This document shows positions 26,339 to 35,245 of a DNA stretch of 64,000 bases, one piece after another. Made by a program: the position numbers and the translations under genes. Position 1 is the stretch's first letter. Each line of letters begins with the position of its first letter. The stretch is from positions 310,001-374,000 of the forward strand of contig NZ_MBEI01000058.1 in the NCBI RefSeq assembly GCF_001953985.1, read 5' to 3'. A model generated the notes under the pieces. It had not been told where the DNA came from. It made no database searches and saw only the letters and a list, made by a program, of their open reading frames with translations. This stretch comes from Mycobacterium colombiense (GTDB lineage Bacteria > Actinomycetota > Actinomycetes > Mycobacteriales > Mycobacteriaceae).

Positions 26339-27106
26339 GTGCCGAATGAGATGCTCTGTGACCGAGTGCTTTTCCTGGCCGGCGCCGGCCCCCAGATCGG
26401 CGCCGCGACGGCCCACATCGCCGCCAGGGAAGGTGCGCGCGTCGCGCTGGCCGCGCGTCGCCTGGACGTTGCCGAAGAGATCGCGACTTCTGTGCGGGCG
26501 GCGGGCGGTCAGGCCATCGCCATGCGGTGCGACGTCACCTCCGACGAGGACATCCAGAGCGCCCTTACCGCCACCAGGTCCGAGTTCGGCGTCATCGACC
26601 GCGTGTTCTTCAACGCCGCCTACTACGACAACCGCCAGGCATCCATCGACGTCGACGATGATGCATGGGACACCTCAATCGACGTCAACCTCAATGCGGC
26701 CGTACGGATCGCGCGTCGCACGGTGCCGGAAATGATCGAGCACGGGGGCGGGTCGTTCGTGTTCACCTCGTCGGCGGCGTCCCTCGTGGCTGGTGACACG
26801 CGCTTCGGATACCAGGTCTCGAAGGCAGGCTTGAACGCCGTCACCCGGTTCATCGCGGGAAAATATGGTAGGCAAGGCATTCGAGCCAACGCCGTGCTCC
26901 CGTTCGTGCTGGAGGGCCCCTTCGGTCAGGCCGCCGCGTCGCTGAATTGCCTCGGCCGATCACCGACCGCCGAGGAGATCGGTGAGGCGGTGCTCTTCCT
27001 GCTGTCGGACCGCGCGGCGGCGATCACCGGTCAGCTCATCCACCTCGACGGCGGCCTGTTCGTGCGCGCCCCATGGCCGACCCCGGCATCCAAGCCCCGC
27101 GCGTGA
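26339..27106 (+). CDS. SDR family oxidoreductase with atypical cofactor loop
   Basis: A 255-residue SDR. The usual TGxxxGIG is replaced by LAGAGPQIGAAT; the active site is YQVSK and NAA stands for NAG. It starts at a GTG three bases after the sulfotransferase stop. It shares its operon with two other SDRs, so the three probably act at different positions of one substrate. Confidence 0.85.
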   Translation: MPNEMLCDRVLFLAGAGPQIGAATAHIAAREGARVALAARRLDVAEEIATSVRAAGGQAIAMRCDVTSDEDIQSALTATRSEFGVIDRVFFNAAYYDNRQASIDVDDDAWDTSIDVNLNAAVRIARRTVPEMIEHGGGSFVFTSSAASLVAGDTRFGYQVSKAGLNAVTRFIAGKYGRQGIRANAVLPFVLEGPFGQAAASLNCLGRSPTAEEIGEAVLFLLSDRAAAITGQLIHLDGGLFVRAPWPTPASKPRA

Positions 27107-28149
27107 GCGCCGACCTCAGCGGCGGCCTTGATGCGGCCCGCGAACACTTTCTGATCAGCCCGCCCGACCCCGAGATGCGGGACTCGGCCAGCTTCTGGGC
27201 CTACGACGACGCGGGCTTCGTCGGATTTCCCCGCATCGGTGTCGAGGCGGTCGGCTCGAAGTGGACCGAACACCAGTACCAGGTGAACGTCGCCTTCGCC
27301 GACGGTCGGGTGCTGCGCATTCGGGAAGCTGGCCCACGGCACTCACCGATCGGATTTGACGGCAACGCGTCTGTGCTCGGTGCCGGACCGCTCGAATTCC
27401 GTTGTGTGCGACCATTCGAGCTGTCGACGGCATCGTTCGACGGCATCGCGCTGCAGACCACGACCGACGCGCTGCTGCGAGGCGAACGCGGGGGTGATCC
27501 GACAAGACTCGAGTTTCACATCGAGGCCACGATGGCCGCGCCTCCGTGGGTCAATGGTTCGCTGTCGCAGGAGGCCGCGCGTCACCTGAGGTCGTCGGTG
27601 GAAGGTGCGTTCATGGGAGGTGCGCGATTCGAGCAGCTGTTCCGCGCTGCCGGCGCCCTGCGCGTCGGAAACGAGGAATATCGGTTCACCGGAAGTGGTA
27701 CTCGTGTGCGTCGTCAGGGTGCGCGTGACATGGCGGGCTTCTGGGGCCATTGTCAGCAATCGGCAACCTTCCCGAGCGGCAGAGGGTTCGGTTACATCGC
27801 CTACCGTCCGCGCCCCGACGGCGTCGGATCCTACAACGAGGGTTACGTCTTCACCGGTGACGGAGAGCTGATTCCCGCCCGGGTGGTGCATGCTCCGTGG
27901 TTGTCGACCCCACCGCGCATCGGGGATGACGTCTCGCTGGTACTCGAATCCTCGTTGGGCACCGTGGAAGTGGAGGGAGTGACCACCGTGTCGGTGCTCA
28001 ACCTGGGAGATCCGCAGTCCGACAACGCCCTGGCCGCGTTGCATCAAGCGGGCGTCCGCTATCGGTGGGACGGGGAAACCGCTTCGGGAGCTTTGGAACG
28101 GTCGACCCCGCCACGAGAGATCGTCGGTCTCGCCGAGCCCGCCCGTTGA
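27073..28149 (+). CDS. Uncharacterised protein, possibly DUF7064/AttH-like
   Basis: A 358-residue soluble protein, beta-rich, with many Gly/Trp/Arg turns and no signal or membrane segment. It reminds me of the lipocalin-like AttH/CrtC and DUF7064/7065 group found next to steroid- and terpenoid-type catabolic genes, but I cannot confirm it. The ATG at 27073 overlaps the SDR by 34 bases; a GTG at 27103 would give a 4-base GTGA overlap like its neighbours. Last gene of the operon. Confidence 0.75.
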   Translation: MADPGIQAPRVSADLSGGLDAAREHFLISPPDPEMRDSASFWAYDDAGFVGFPRIGVEAVGSKWTEHQYQVNVAFADGRVLRIREAGPRHSPIGFDGNASVLGAGPLEFRCVRPFELSTASFDGIALQTTTDALLRGERGGDPTRLEFHIEATMAAPPWVNGSLSQEAARHLRSSVEGAFMGGARFEQLFRAAGALRVGNEEYRFTGSGTRVRRQGARDMAGFWGHCQQSATFPSGRGFGYIAYRPRPDGVGSYNEGYVFTGDGELIPARVVHAPWLSTPPRIGDDVSLVLESSLGTVEVEGVTTVSVLNLGDPQSDNALAALHQAGVRYRWDGETASGALERSTPPREIVGLAEPAR

Positions 28150-28176
28150 TTCGCAACGGAACACACCAATCAAGTG

Positions 28177-28192
28177 CTATACAACCGTATAG
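28177..28192. promoter_or_regulatory. Operator F of the CTRTAC regulon
   Basis: CTATAC-AACC-GTATAG, perfect arms, about 35 bp upstream of the LLM monooxygenase. Confidence 0.82.
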
Positions 28193-28219
28193 TAAATCAC
28201 ACCATCGATAAGGGGCACC

Positions 28220-29596
28220 ATGTCCAAGCGGTTGATCTTCACGCTGCTCTTGATGGACTCGATCGGTCACAACTTCCACGGCATCTGGCGACACCCGCGC
28301 GCCCGCAACCGCGAATTCAAGGGATTCGACCTGTGGGTCGACCTCGCGAAGAAGGCGGAACGGGCCAAGGTCGACGCCTTCTTCTTCACCGACGTCGTCG
28401 GCGTCCAAGGCGAATACAACGGATCACGCGACGTGATCTTCGAGATGGCCATGAACGTGCCCATCGGTGACTGCACCATGGTTATCCCGGCAATGGCAAA
28501 CCAGACAACCGATCTCGGCTTCCTCTACACCAGTTCGGTGATCCAGCACCATCCGTTCGTCTTCGCGCGTGCCGTGTCCACGCTCGACAATTTGAGCAAC
28601 GGAAGGATCGGCTGGAACATCGTCACGTCGGCCAACGAGAAGGCCTTCCGCAACCTCGGGCTACCCGCGAGTCCGTCTCACGAGGAGCGCTACGCGTGGG
28701 CCGAAGAGTATGTCGATGTCACCTACAAGCTATGGGAAGGGTCCTGGGACGTCGACGCCATCGTCAACGATTCCGCCACCGGCATTTACGCCGACCCGGC
28801 GAAGGTGCACGACATCAACCACGTGGGCAAGCGTTACAGCGTCGAGGGATTCAACCTCATGGAGCCCTCGCCGCAACGCACCCCGGTGCTGGCGCAGGCG
28901 GGCGGCTCACCCGCGGGCCTGGATTTCGCCAGTGCCCATGCCGAACTCATGTTCCTTGCGGCTATGTCACTGGAAACCATTGCGCAGCAGGTCAATAACG
29001 TCCGCAGCCGCGCGCGCGAACGGGGTCGCCGCGACGGCGACATTCTCTTCCTGCAGGGCATGATGTTCATCACCGGGTCGACCGACGAAGAGGCCTACCG
29101 CAAGTGGGGAGAGCTCGAGGAGTTCCGGAGCCAGGAGGCCCAGACGGCCTACTTCTCCAGCCTGAGCGGCATGGACCTGGGTCGCTACGATCCGTCGACG
29201 CCGCTGCAGGACATCCTCGACGAGATCCCCGGCATCCGTGGAGCATTTCTTGCCGTCATCAACGCCTGGCCGGAAGGGTCGAAGCCCACCGTCAAGGACT
29301 TCCTGTCCTCGCTGTCGTTGCCGCAGATGGTCGTGGGGGCCCCGGAGACCATCGCCAAGCGGCTCACCGAATATCAGGGCGCCGGCGTCGACGGTGTGCA
29401 GGTGATGAATGCGTTGCTGCCGGAGAGCTACGAGGACTTTTTTGACCACCTCGTCCCCGTGCTGCAAGACAAGGGCCTGATGCAAAGGGAGTACCGGCCG
29501 GGCACCCTGCGCGAAAAGTTGTTCGGGAAGGCGGGCGCCGACATCAGCGAGCGCCATCCCGCCTACGGCTACCGCGGGATGTTCTGCGACCGATGA
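28220..29596 (+). CDS. LLM class flavin-dependent monooxygenase (NtaA/DszA type)
   Basis: A 458-residue bacterial luciferase-like monooxygenase of the NtaA/SnaA/DszA group: length, N-terminal LLMDSIGHNFHGIWRHP, SNGRIGWNIVTS and the C-terminal tail fit. It would use FMNH2 from a separate reductase (none is adjacent) for oxygenation, Baeyer-Villiger type reaction or C-heteroatom cleavage. It is a single-gene unit with its own operator. Confidence 0.9.
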   Translation: MSKRLIFTLLLMDSIGHNFHGIWRHPRARNREFKGFDLWVDLAKKAERAKVDAFFFTDVVGVQGEYNGSRDVIFEMAMNVPIGDCTMVIPAMANQTTDLGFLYTSSVIQHHPFVFARAVSTLDNLSNGRIGWNIVTSANEKAFRNLGLPASPSHEERYAWAEEYVDVTYKLWEGSWDVDAIVNDSATGIYADPAKVHDINHVGKRYSVEGFNLMEPSPQRTPVLAQAGGSPAGLDFASAHAELMFLAAMSLETIAQQVNNVRSRARERGRRDGDILFLQGMMFITGSTDEEAYRKWGELEEFRSQEAQTAYFSSLSGMDLGRYDPSTPLQDILDEIPGIRGAFLAVINAWPEGSKPTVKDFLSSLSLPQMVVGAPETIAKRLTEYQGAGVDGVQVMNALLPESYEDFFDHLVPVLQDKGLMQREYRPGTLREKLFGKAGADISERHPAYGYRGMFCDR

Positions 29597-29637
29597 TCCC
29601 GGGTCCGTTCCGTTGGGCGACAGCCCACGTGCCGCGG

Positions 29638-30300
29638 TCAGCGCTTGCGCGACGCGCGACGCTTGCTCGACGAGGTTCTGCGCTTCTTCGCTGCATTAGC
29701 GGGCTCCAACGTGTCGAGGTAGCGCTCGAACGCCTCGGTCACCTCGGCGTGCGCGGACTTCACGCCGATGCCCTCCTCGAGGTTGAGGAACTTCGGCAGG
29801 CCCGACATCAACAACTGCAGCGCCGGAAGGGACAGGTCACCGAAAAACCGCGCATCCTTGCCGTATTTCGCGACGAGCGCGTCCAGCTGCATCTTGCGAA
29901 CGCTCTCGGTGACCGCGGCGATCTCCTTTCGAATCGACTTGCGGTGGTTGCCCAGCGCCATGAACTCGGTCATCAGCGCGCCGGTTGCCTCGTCCCAGCT
30001 GTACTCCCACACCGCACGAAGCGGGTCGCCGGCGCGACGCTCCAAAGTCTCTGCGAGGAAAGCGAGGTTGCGCTCCGAATAGCGCCGGATTGCAGCGACG
30101 AAGATGTCGTCGAGGCTGGGGAAGTAGTACTGCACGAGGCTGGGCGTGACGCCGGCCCTGGTGGCCAGGACTCGGTAGGTGACGCTCGCATACCCCTCCT
30201 CGAGCATCAACGTCTCGACGCAGTCGAGAAGGACGTCCCGCGTCTTGGACGTTTCAGCGCCTACGCGCCGCGACGACGCTGCCATGGTCACCTCGCTCAT
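29638..30300 (-). CDS. TetR family regulator, probable repressor of the CTRTAC regulon
   Basis: A TetR protein of about 220 residues. The helix-turn-helix is VTYRVLATRAGVTPSLVQYYFPSLDDIF. The C terminus is very basic (KKRRTSSSKRRASRKR), which is unusual and may add DNA contacts. Starts at 30300 (MSEVTMAASS) or 30285 (MAASS, preceded by GAGG) are both possible. It sits at the right end of the cluster with operator G in its own promoter. It is the only regulator gene inside the region that holds all seven motif copies. Confidence 0.87.
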   Translation of the reverse strand: MSEVTMAASSRRVGAETSKTRDVLLDCVETLMLEEGYASVTYRVLATRAGVTPSLVQYYFPSLDDIFVAAIRRYSERNLAFLAETLERRAGDPLRAVWEYSWDEATGALMTEFMALGNHRKSIRKEIAAVTESVRKMQLDALVAKYGKDARFFGDLSLPALQLLMSGLPKFLNLEEGIGVKSAHAEVTEAFERYLDTLEPANAAKKRRTSSSKRRASRKR

Positions 30301-30332
30301 TCGGTTCGTTGTATTGTGACACCAGTCGCGCG

Positions 30333-30348
30333 CTATACAGTCGTATAG
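30333..30348. promoter_or_regulatory. Operator G of the CTRTAC regulon
   Basis: CTATAC-AGTC-GTATAG, perfect arms, in the divergent gap between the TetR gene and the SnoaL-like gene; it implies autoregulation. Confidence 0.82.
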
Positions 30349-30403
30349 TAGTAGCGACTTACGATCGCGCAGTAGGAGCGCCGCGCACGAGAGGCAGGAA
30401 GAC

Positions 30404-30967
30404 ATGACCGTCGACACGAGCTTGGAGGCGTTGCACCGCGACGTGCGCTACCTCCTGGATCGCACCGAGATCCTGGACTGCATCGCGCGGCATGCACGTG
30501 GCTGCGATCGCCATGACGTCGACCTGATCACCGCGGCGTATCACAGGGACGGGGTCGACGAGCACGGTTACGCCACCAATGCAGGACCTGACTACGGTGC
30601 GTGGGCCAACGCGACCCACGCGGAGACGTCCCGCGTGCACACCCACAACATCACCACCCACACGTGCGAGGTCGACGGCGACACAGCGCACGCCGAAAGC
30701 TACGTCATCGTGGTGCTCATCGGCCCCGATGCCAAGAGCGCCCAGTTCATCACCGGCCGCTACATTGACCGGCTCGAGCGGCGGGATGGCCAGTGGCGCA
30801 TCGCTATTCGTCGGTCGACGGTTGAGGGCATGTTCCTTGCCGATGCGAGAGTGTTGCAGTCCACGTTCTTCACCGAGAAGGGATATCTCGTGGGCACCCG
30901 AGACCGGGCCGACCTGTCCTACCAACGACCGCTGACGATCGAGGCGCCCGCACCTGCCCGGTGGTAG
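30404..30967 (+). CDS. Nuclear transport factor 2 / SnoaL-like protein
   Basis: A 187-residue protein of the SnoaL-like NTF2 superfamily: an N-terminal helix (LLDRTEILDCIARHARGCDRHD), then YHRDGVDEHG, a His-rich strand (THNITTHTCEVDGD) and FITGRYIDRLERRDGQWRIA. The pattern matches the subgroup that includes small dehydratases and isomerases acting on ring substrates. It sits on operator G, so it belongs to the regulon. Confidence 0.85.
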   Translation: MTVDTSLEALHRDVRYLLDRTEILDCIARHARGCDRHDVDLITAAYHRDGVDEHGYATNAGPDYGAWANATHAETSRVHTHNITTHTCEVDGDTAHAESYVIVVLIGPDAKSAQFITGRYIDRLERRDGQWRIAIRRSTVEGMFLADARVLQSTFFTEKGYLVGTRDRADLSYQRPLTIEAPAPARW

Positions 30968-31014
30968 TCGGAAGCGCGGATCGAGCGCACAAGGGAAGGC
31001 TGAGTGGCGCTTCT

Positions 31015-31701
31015 TCAACGCCTTCGGGGCGATGGCTCGGCAGGGCACTGCAGGCTGCAAGTTTGCATTACTGCATCAAGCTGCTCGTCGTCGAGTGCGT
31101 CTACCGGTAGCGGTGTCTGGTCGCTGCGATGACGCAGGCCTTCGAGGACGATCGCCACGTACCGGCGCCATAGCTCGGCATCGACATGCCCCGCGTATTC
31201 ACTCACGGTTCCGGCCAGCAGTCCGAAGATAGGCATGTCGCTCGGCGACACCCCCGGGCGCAAATGACCGTCTTTTTCGGCACGTTCGACCAGCTCGGTC
31301 AACCTCGGCACCAGCCGGGCTTTGGCGGCGTCTACTCGATTGCCTCCGTAGGCGTTACTGAAAGCGATCTCCCGCATTCCTCGGTCGGCCGCCGTCAGCC
31401 CGCACATTTGCTCGACGAACCACACGAAGCCTTGCCATGAGTCACGCTGGCGCAGCGCTGTTTCCGCCAGGGCGGTGAGTTCGTCGATGCCGCCCTCAAA
31501 GATCGCTTCGAGCAGGTCCTGCTTGGTGGGGAAACGCCGGTAGACGGTCCCCACTCCCACGCCCGCATGGTGAGCGACGTCGTTGAGTGTGGCCTCCAGA
31601 CCTCGTGAAGCGAACAGTTCGCGCGCGGCATCGATCACCCGCTGCCGGTTGCGCTGAGCGTCTCTCCGGAGCCGGCGGCCTGTCATCTCACAAGCGCTCA
31701 C
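31015..31701 (-). CDS. TetR/AcrR family regulator next to mmpS-mmpL
   Basis: A 228-residue TetR protein with a clear helix-turn-helix (TLNDVAHHAGVGVGTVYRRFPTKQDLL). GTG start. It is divergent from mmpS; in M. abscessus similarly placed TetR proteins repress MmpS/MmpL pumps. A perfect 25-bp inverted repeat lies in the gap. Confidence 0.88.
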   Translation of the reverse strand: MSACEMTGRRLRRDAQRNRQRVIDAARELFASRGLEATLNDVAHHAGVGVGTVYRRFPTKQDLLEAIFEGGIDELTALAETALRQRDSWQGFVWFVEQMCGLTAADRGMREIAFSNAYGGNRVDAAKARLVPRLTELVERAEKDGHLRPGVSPSDMPIFGLLAGTVSEYAGHVDAELWRRYVAIVLEGLRHRSDQTPLPVDALDDEQLDAVMQTCSLQCPAEPSPRRR

Positions 31702-31709
31702 CGGAGAAG

Positions 31710-31725
31710 TGTAACCGTGGCTACA
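31710..31725. promoter_or_regulatory. Imperfect palindrome before the TetR gene
   Basis: TGTAaCC-GT-GGcTACA, with one mismatched pair besides the centre, 9 bp upstream of the TetR start. Possible second regulator contact or promoter element. Confidence 0.4.
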
Positions 31726-31732
31726 TTTTCCC

Positions 31733-31757
31733 TAAGTGGATTGACTCTATCCACTTA
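31733..31757. promoter_or_regulatory. 25-bp inverted repeat, mmpS-mmpL operator candidate
   Basis: TAAGTGGAT-N7-ATCCACTTA, perfect 9-bp arms, between the TetR gene and mmpS. It is the strongest repressor-site candidate for the pump operon. Confidence 0.7.
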
Positions 31758-31919
31758 CTTCTTTAGGTTGTCTAGCTAGACGTTCATCGGTCGCCGGTTC
31801 TCCGGGGTGGCCTCGAGTCGCTGAAAGGCCCTCACCTTGATTGCCGATCTGGATACCGCCCACGAGTCCGACTCGGCGGGCAACCCGAATACCGGACGCT
31901 GCAACGTTGGGCGAGCGCG

Positions 31920-32345
31920 ATGAAGGGCCTGCTCGGACGCGTGTGGTTGCCGATGCTGGTCGTGGTAGCCGTCGCGGTCGGCGGCGCCACCGTCATGCAA
32001 TTGCATGGAGTCTTCGGCTCCAACGCCGTCTTGGTGACGTCGAACAGCTCCGACAGTGCGGAATCCTTCAACCCCAAGGTCGTCACCTATGAAGTATTCG
32101 GCTCTGCTACCACGGCGGTCATCAATTACCTGGACCTTGACGCCAGGCCTCAGCGAGCCGTAAACGTGCCTCTGCCATGGTCTTTGACGTTACGCACGAC
32201 GGCACCCGCAGCCACGCCCAACATCTTCGCCCAAGGCGCGGGCCAAAGCATCACCTGCCGAATCACCGTCGATGACGTGGTAAAAGACCAGCGCACCGCC
32301 ACCGGCGTCGACGCCGAGACCTATTGCCTGGTGAAGTCAGCATGA
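31920..32345 (+). CDS. MmpS family membrane-anchored accessory protein
   Basis: A 141-residue protein with one N-terminal transmembrane segment (residues 8-28) and a periplasmic beta-sandwich typical of MmpS (VTYEVFGSATTAVINYLD, ITCRITVDD and two Cys in the second half). MmpS proteins partner MmpL transporters for lipid or siderophore export and drug efflux. Its stop overlaps the mmpL start by ATGA. Confidence 0.9.
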   Translation: MKGLLGRVWLPMLVVVAVAVGGATVMQLHGVFGSNAVLVTSNSSDSAESFNPKVVTYEVFGSATTAVINYLDLDARPQRAVNVPLPWSLTLRTTAPAATPNIFAQGAGQSITCRITVDDVVKDQRTATGVDAETYCLVKSA

Positions 32346-35245
32346 GCCTGCAAGTGACCGACGCCCCGACCGATGCCATTCCGGTGTCTCATCCAACGGC
32401 CAGCCGCCCGCGGATAGCGAGAGTGATCCGCGTATTTGCCGTGCCGATCATATTGGCCTGGGTGGCCGTTGTCGCTGTCCTCAATACCGTTGTGCCGCAG
32501 CTGGAAGAAGTAGGGAAGATGCGCGCGGTATCGATGAGTCCCAATGATGCGCCGTCGATGATCGCCACAAAGCGTGTCGGCAAGGTCTTCCAGGAGTTCT
32601 CCACGAGTAGCTCGGTGATGATCGTGCTCGAAGGCGATAAGGCGTTGGGCCCCGACGCGCACCACTTCTATGACCGCGTGGTGCAGCAACTGCGGGCCGA
32701 CAGCAAGCACGTTCAGCACGTCCAAGACTTTTGGGGCGATTCGCTGACCGCGGCGGCCGCCCAAAGCGTCGACGGCAAGGCCGCCTACGTTCAGGTCTAC
32801 ATCGCCGGCGATCAGGGAGAGGCGCTGGCCAACGAATCCGTTGCGGCCGTGCGTGATATCGTCGCCCGGACGCCGGCGCCTGCGGGTCTCAAAGCGTATG
32901 TGACAGGGCCGGCGGCAACCAGCGCGGATCAAAACGCGACGGGCGACAAGAGCATGGAAGTCATCGAAATGCTCACTTTCGCCGTCATCATCGTGATGCT
33001 GCTGATCGTCTACCGGTCGTTCGTCACGGTGGGCATCGTGCTCGCGATGGTCGTGCTCGAATTGTCCGGGGCACGGGGGATAGTGGCATTCCTCGGCTAC
33101 CACAATGCTTTTGGGTTGACGACGTTCGCTACCAACATGGTCGTGACGCTCGCCATTGCCGCGGCCACCGACTACGCCATCTTCTTGATCGGCCGATATC
33201 AGGAGGCCCGCAGGCTCGGTCAAGATCGAGAGTCGGCGTATTACACCATGTTCCACGGCACCGCACATGTCGTGCTGGCTTCGGGGCTGACCATCGCCGG
33301 AGCGGCCTTCTGCCTGCGCTTCACCCGGCTGCCGTACTTCCAGACCATGGGGATCCCGCTGGCGATCGGCATGGCGATTGTAGTTGCCGCGGCGCTGACC
33401 CTGGGCCCAGCGCTGATTGCGGTGATGAGCCGTTTCGGCAAGGTGCTGGAGCCGAAAAGGTGGACGCAGCCCCGGGGTTGGCGCCGCATCGGCACCGCCA
33501 CCGTCCGGTGGCCGGGCGCGATTCTCATCTGCGCGATCCTGTTGGCCCTGGTGGGCCTATTGACCCTGCCGGGCTACTACACCACCTACAACGACCGCAT
33601 CTACCTACCCGCTGATGTCCCGGCCAACGTCGGGTACGCGGCGGCCGATCGGCATTTCTCCCAGGCCAAGATGAATCCAGATCTGCTGATGGTCGAAACC
33701 GACCACGATCTGCGAAACCCGGCCAATTTCTTGGTGATCGACAAGATTGCGAAAGCTCTCGCCCGAGTGCACGGCATCGCCCAGGTGCAGACCATCACCC
33801 GGCCAGAAGGACGGCCGATCCAGCACACCACGATCCCGTTCACGATCAGCATGAACAGCACCGGCCAGATCATGACCAACGACTACACCCAGAAGACGTT
33901 GAGCAACACGCTGCAACAGGCCGCCGACATGCAGGTCACCATCGACTCGATGGAGATTATGCAGAGCCTGACCAAGGAGATGGCGGCCATCACCCACAGC
34001 ATGGCCACCAAGATGACCAAAACGAGCTCCGATGTGCAGGAGCTGCGCGACCATATGGCCGATTTCGATGACTTCTTCCGGCCGCTACGCAGCTACTTCT
34101 ACTGGGAAAAACACTGCTTCGATATCCCGGTCTGCTGGGCGATGCGGTCGGTGTTCGACGCTCTTGACGGCATCGGCACCATGAGTGACGACCTTTCCGA
34201 CCTGGTACCGGACATCGAGCGGCTCGATGCGGTGATGCCGCGGATGGTCGCACTGATGCCGCCGATGATCCAGTCGATGAAAAACCAGAAACAAATGATG
34301 CTCGACCAGTATCAGGTCCAGAAAGCGCAGCAAGACCAAACCATGGCCATGCAGCAGAACGCCACGGCCATGGGCGAGGCGTTCGATGCGGCCAAGAACG
34401 ATGACTCGTTCTACCTGCCGCCGGAAGCCTTCGACAACGCCGACTTCAAACGTGGTATCAAGCTGTTCCTGTCACCTGACGGGCATGCCGTACGCTTCAC
34501 CATTGTTCACCAGGGCAACCCGTTGACCGAGGAAGGCACTTCGCGCGTCGAGCCGCTCAAAACCGCTGCCGCAGACGCGATTAAGGGAACCCCGCTCGAG
34601 GGATCGACGATCTACCTTGGCGGCAGTGCGGCGATGTACAAAGACCTCCAACAAGGCGCCGACTACGACTTGCTGATCGTCGCGGTCGCTGCGCTGATCC
34701 TGATCTTCGTCATCATGGTGGTGCTGATTCGGGCCGTGGTTGCCGCGGCCGTCATCGTAGGGACGGTGGTGCTGAGCCTGGCCGCCTCTTTCGGGCTCTC
34801 GGTTCTGCTGTGGCAGCACATGATTGGGGTTCCGTTGCATTGGATGGTGTTACCGATGTCGGTCATCGTCTTGCTTGCGGTCGGGTCGGACTACAACCTG
34901 CTGCTGGTCTCGCGAATGAAAGAAGAGATTCATGCCGGCCTGAACACCGGCGTCATTCGCGCCATGGTCGGCACCGGATCGGTCGTCACCTCGGCCGGCC
35001 TCGTTTTCGCCTTCACCATGATGTCGATGGCGTCGAGCAAGTTGATCGTGATCGGCCAGGTGGGTACCACAATCGGTTTGGGCCTGTTGTTCGACACCTT
35101 GGTGGTGCGTTCATTGATGACACCCTCGGTGTCGACTCTGCTCGGACGCTGGTTCTGGTGGCCGCAGCGAGTCCGTCCGCGACCAGTTCCACAGCCTTGG
35201 CCGCGGCCGGCGCGCCACCGGACAGACCCAGTGTCAGTGTCGTAG
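32342..35245 (+). CDS. MmpL family RND transporter
   Basis: A 967-residue RND-type transporter with about 12 transmembrane segments in two halves, each followed by the proton-relay signature: AATDYAIFLIGRYQE and VGSDYNLLLVSRMKEE. Between helices 7 and 8 is a long coiled-coil/porter loop rich in Met and Gln (QMMLDQYQVQKAQQDQTMAMQQ). It exports lipids or small hydrophobic molecules using the proton gradient. The start is the ATG overlapping mmpS. It belongs with the MmpL4/5-like class by its mmpS partner. Confidence 0.93.
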   Translation: MSLQVTDAPTDAIPVSHPTASRPRIARVIRVFAVPIILAWVAVVAVLNTVVPQLEEVGKMRAVSMSPNDAPSMIATKRVGKVFQEFSTSSSVMIVLEGDKALGPDAHHFYDRVVQQLRADSKHVQHVQDFWGDSLTAAAAQSVDGKAAYVQVYIAGDQGEALANESVAAVRDIVARTPAPAGLKAYVTGPAATSADQNATGDKSMEVIEMLTFAVIIVMLLIVYRSFVTVGIVLAMVVLELSGARGIVAFLGYHNAFGLTTFATNMVVTLAIAAATDYAIFLIGRYQEARRLGQDRESAYYTMFHGTAHVVLASGLTIAGAAFCLRFTRLPYFQTMGIPLAIGMAIVVAAALTLGPALIAVMSRFGKVLEPKRWTQPRGWRRIGTATVRWPGAILICAILLALVGLLTLPGYYTTYNDRIYLPADVPANVGYAAADRHFSQAKMNPDLLMVETDHDLRNPANFLVIDKIAKALARVHGIAQVQTITRPEGRPIQHTTIPFTISMNSTGQIMTNDYTQKTLSNTLQQAADMQVTIDSMEIMQSLTKEMAAITHSMATKMTKTSSDVQELRDHMADFDDFFRPLRSYFYWEKHCFDIPVCWAMRSVFDALDGIGTMSDDLSDLVPDIERLDAVMPRMVALMPPMIQSMKNQKQMMLDQYQVQKAQQDQTMAMQQNATAMGEAFDAAKNDDSFYLPPEAFDNADFKRGIKLFLSPDGHAVRFTIVHQGNPLTEEGTSRVEPLKTAAADAIKGTPLEGSTIYLGGSAAMYKDLQQGADYDLLIVAVAALILIFVIMVVLIRAVVAAAVIVGTVVLSLAASFGLSVLLWQHMIGVPLHWMVLPMSVIVLLAVGSDYNLLLVSRMKEEIHAGLNTGVIRAMVGTGSVVTSAGLVFAFTMMSMASSKLIVIGQVGTTIGLGLLFDTLVVRSLMTPSVSTLLGRWFWWPQRVRPRPVPQPWPRPARHRTDPVSVS

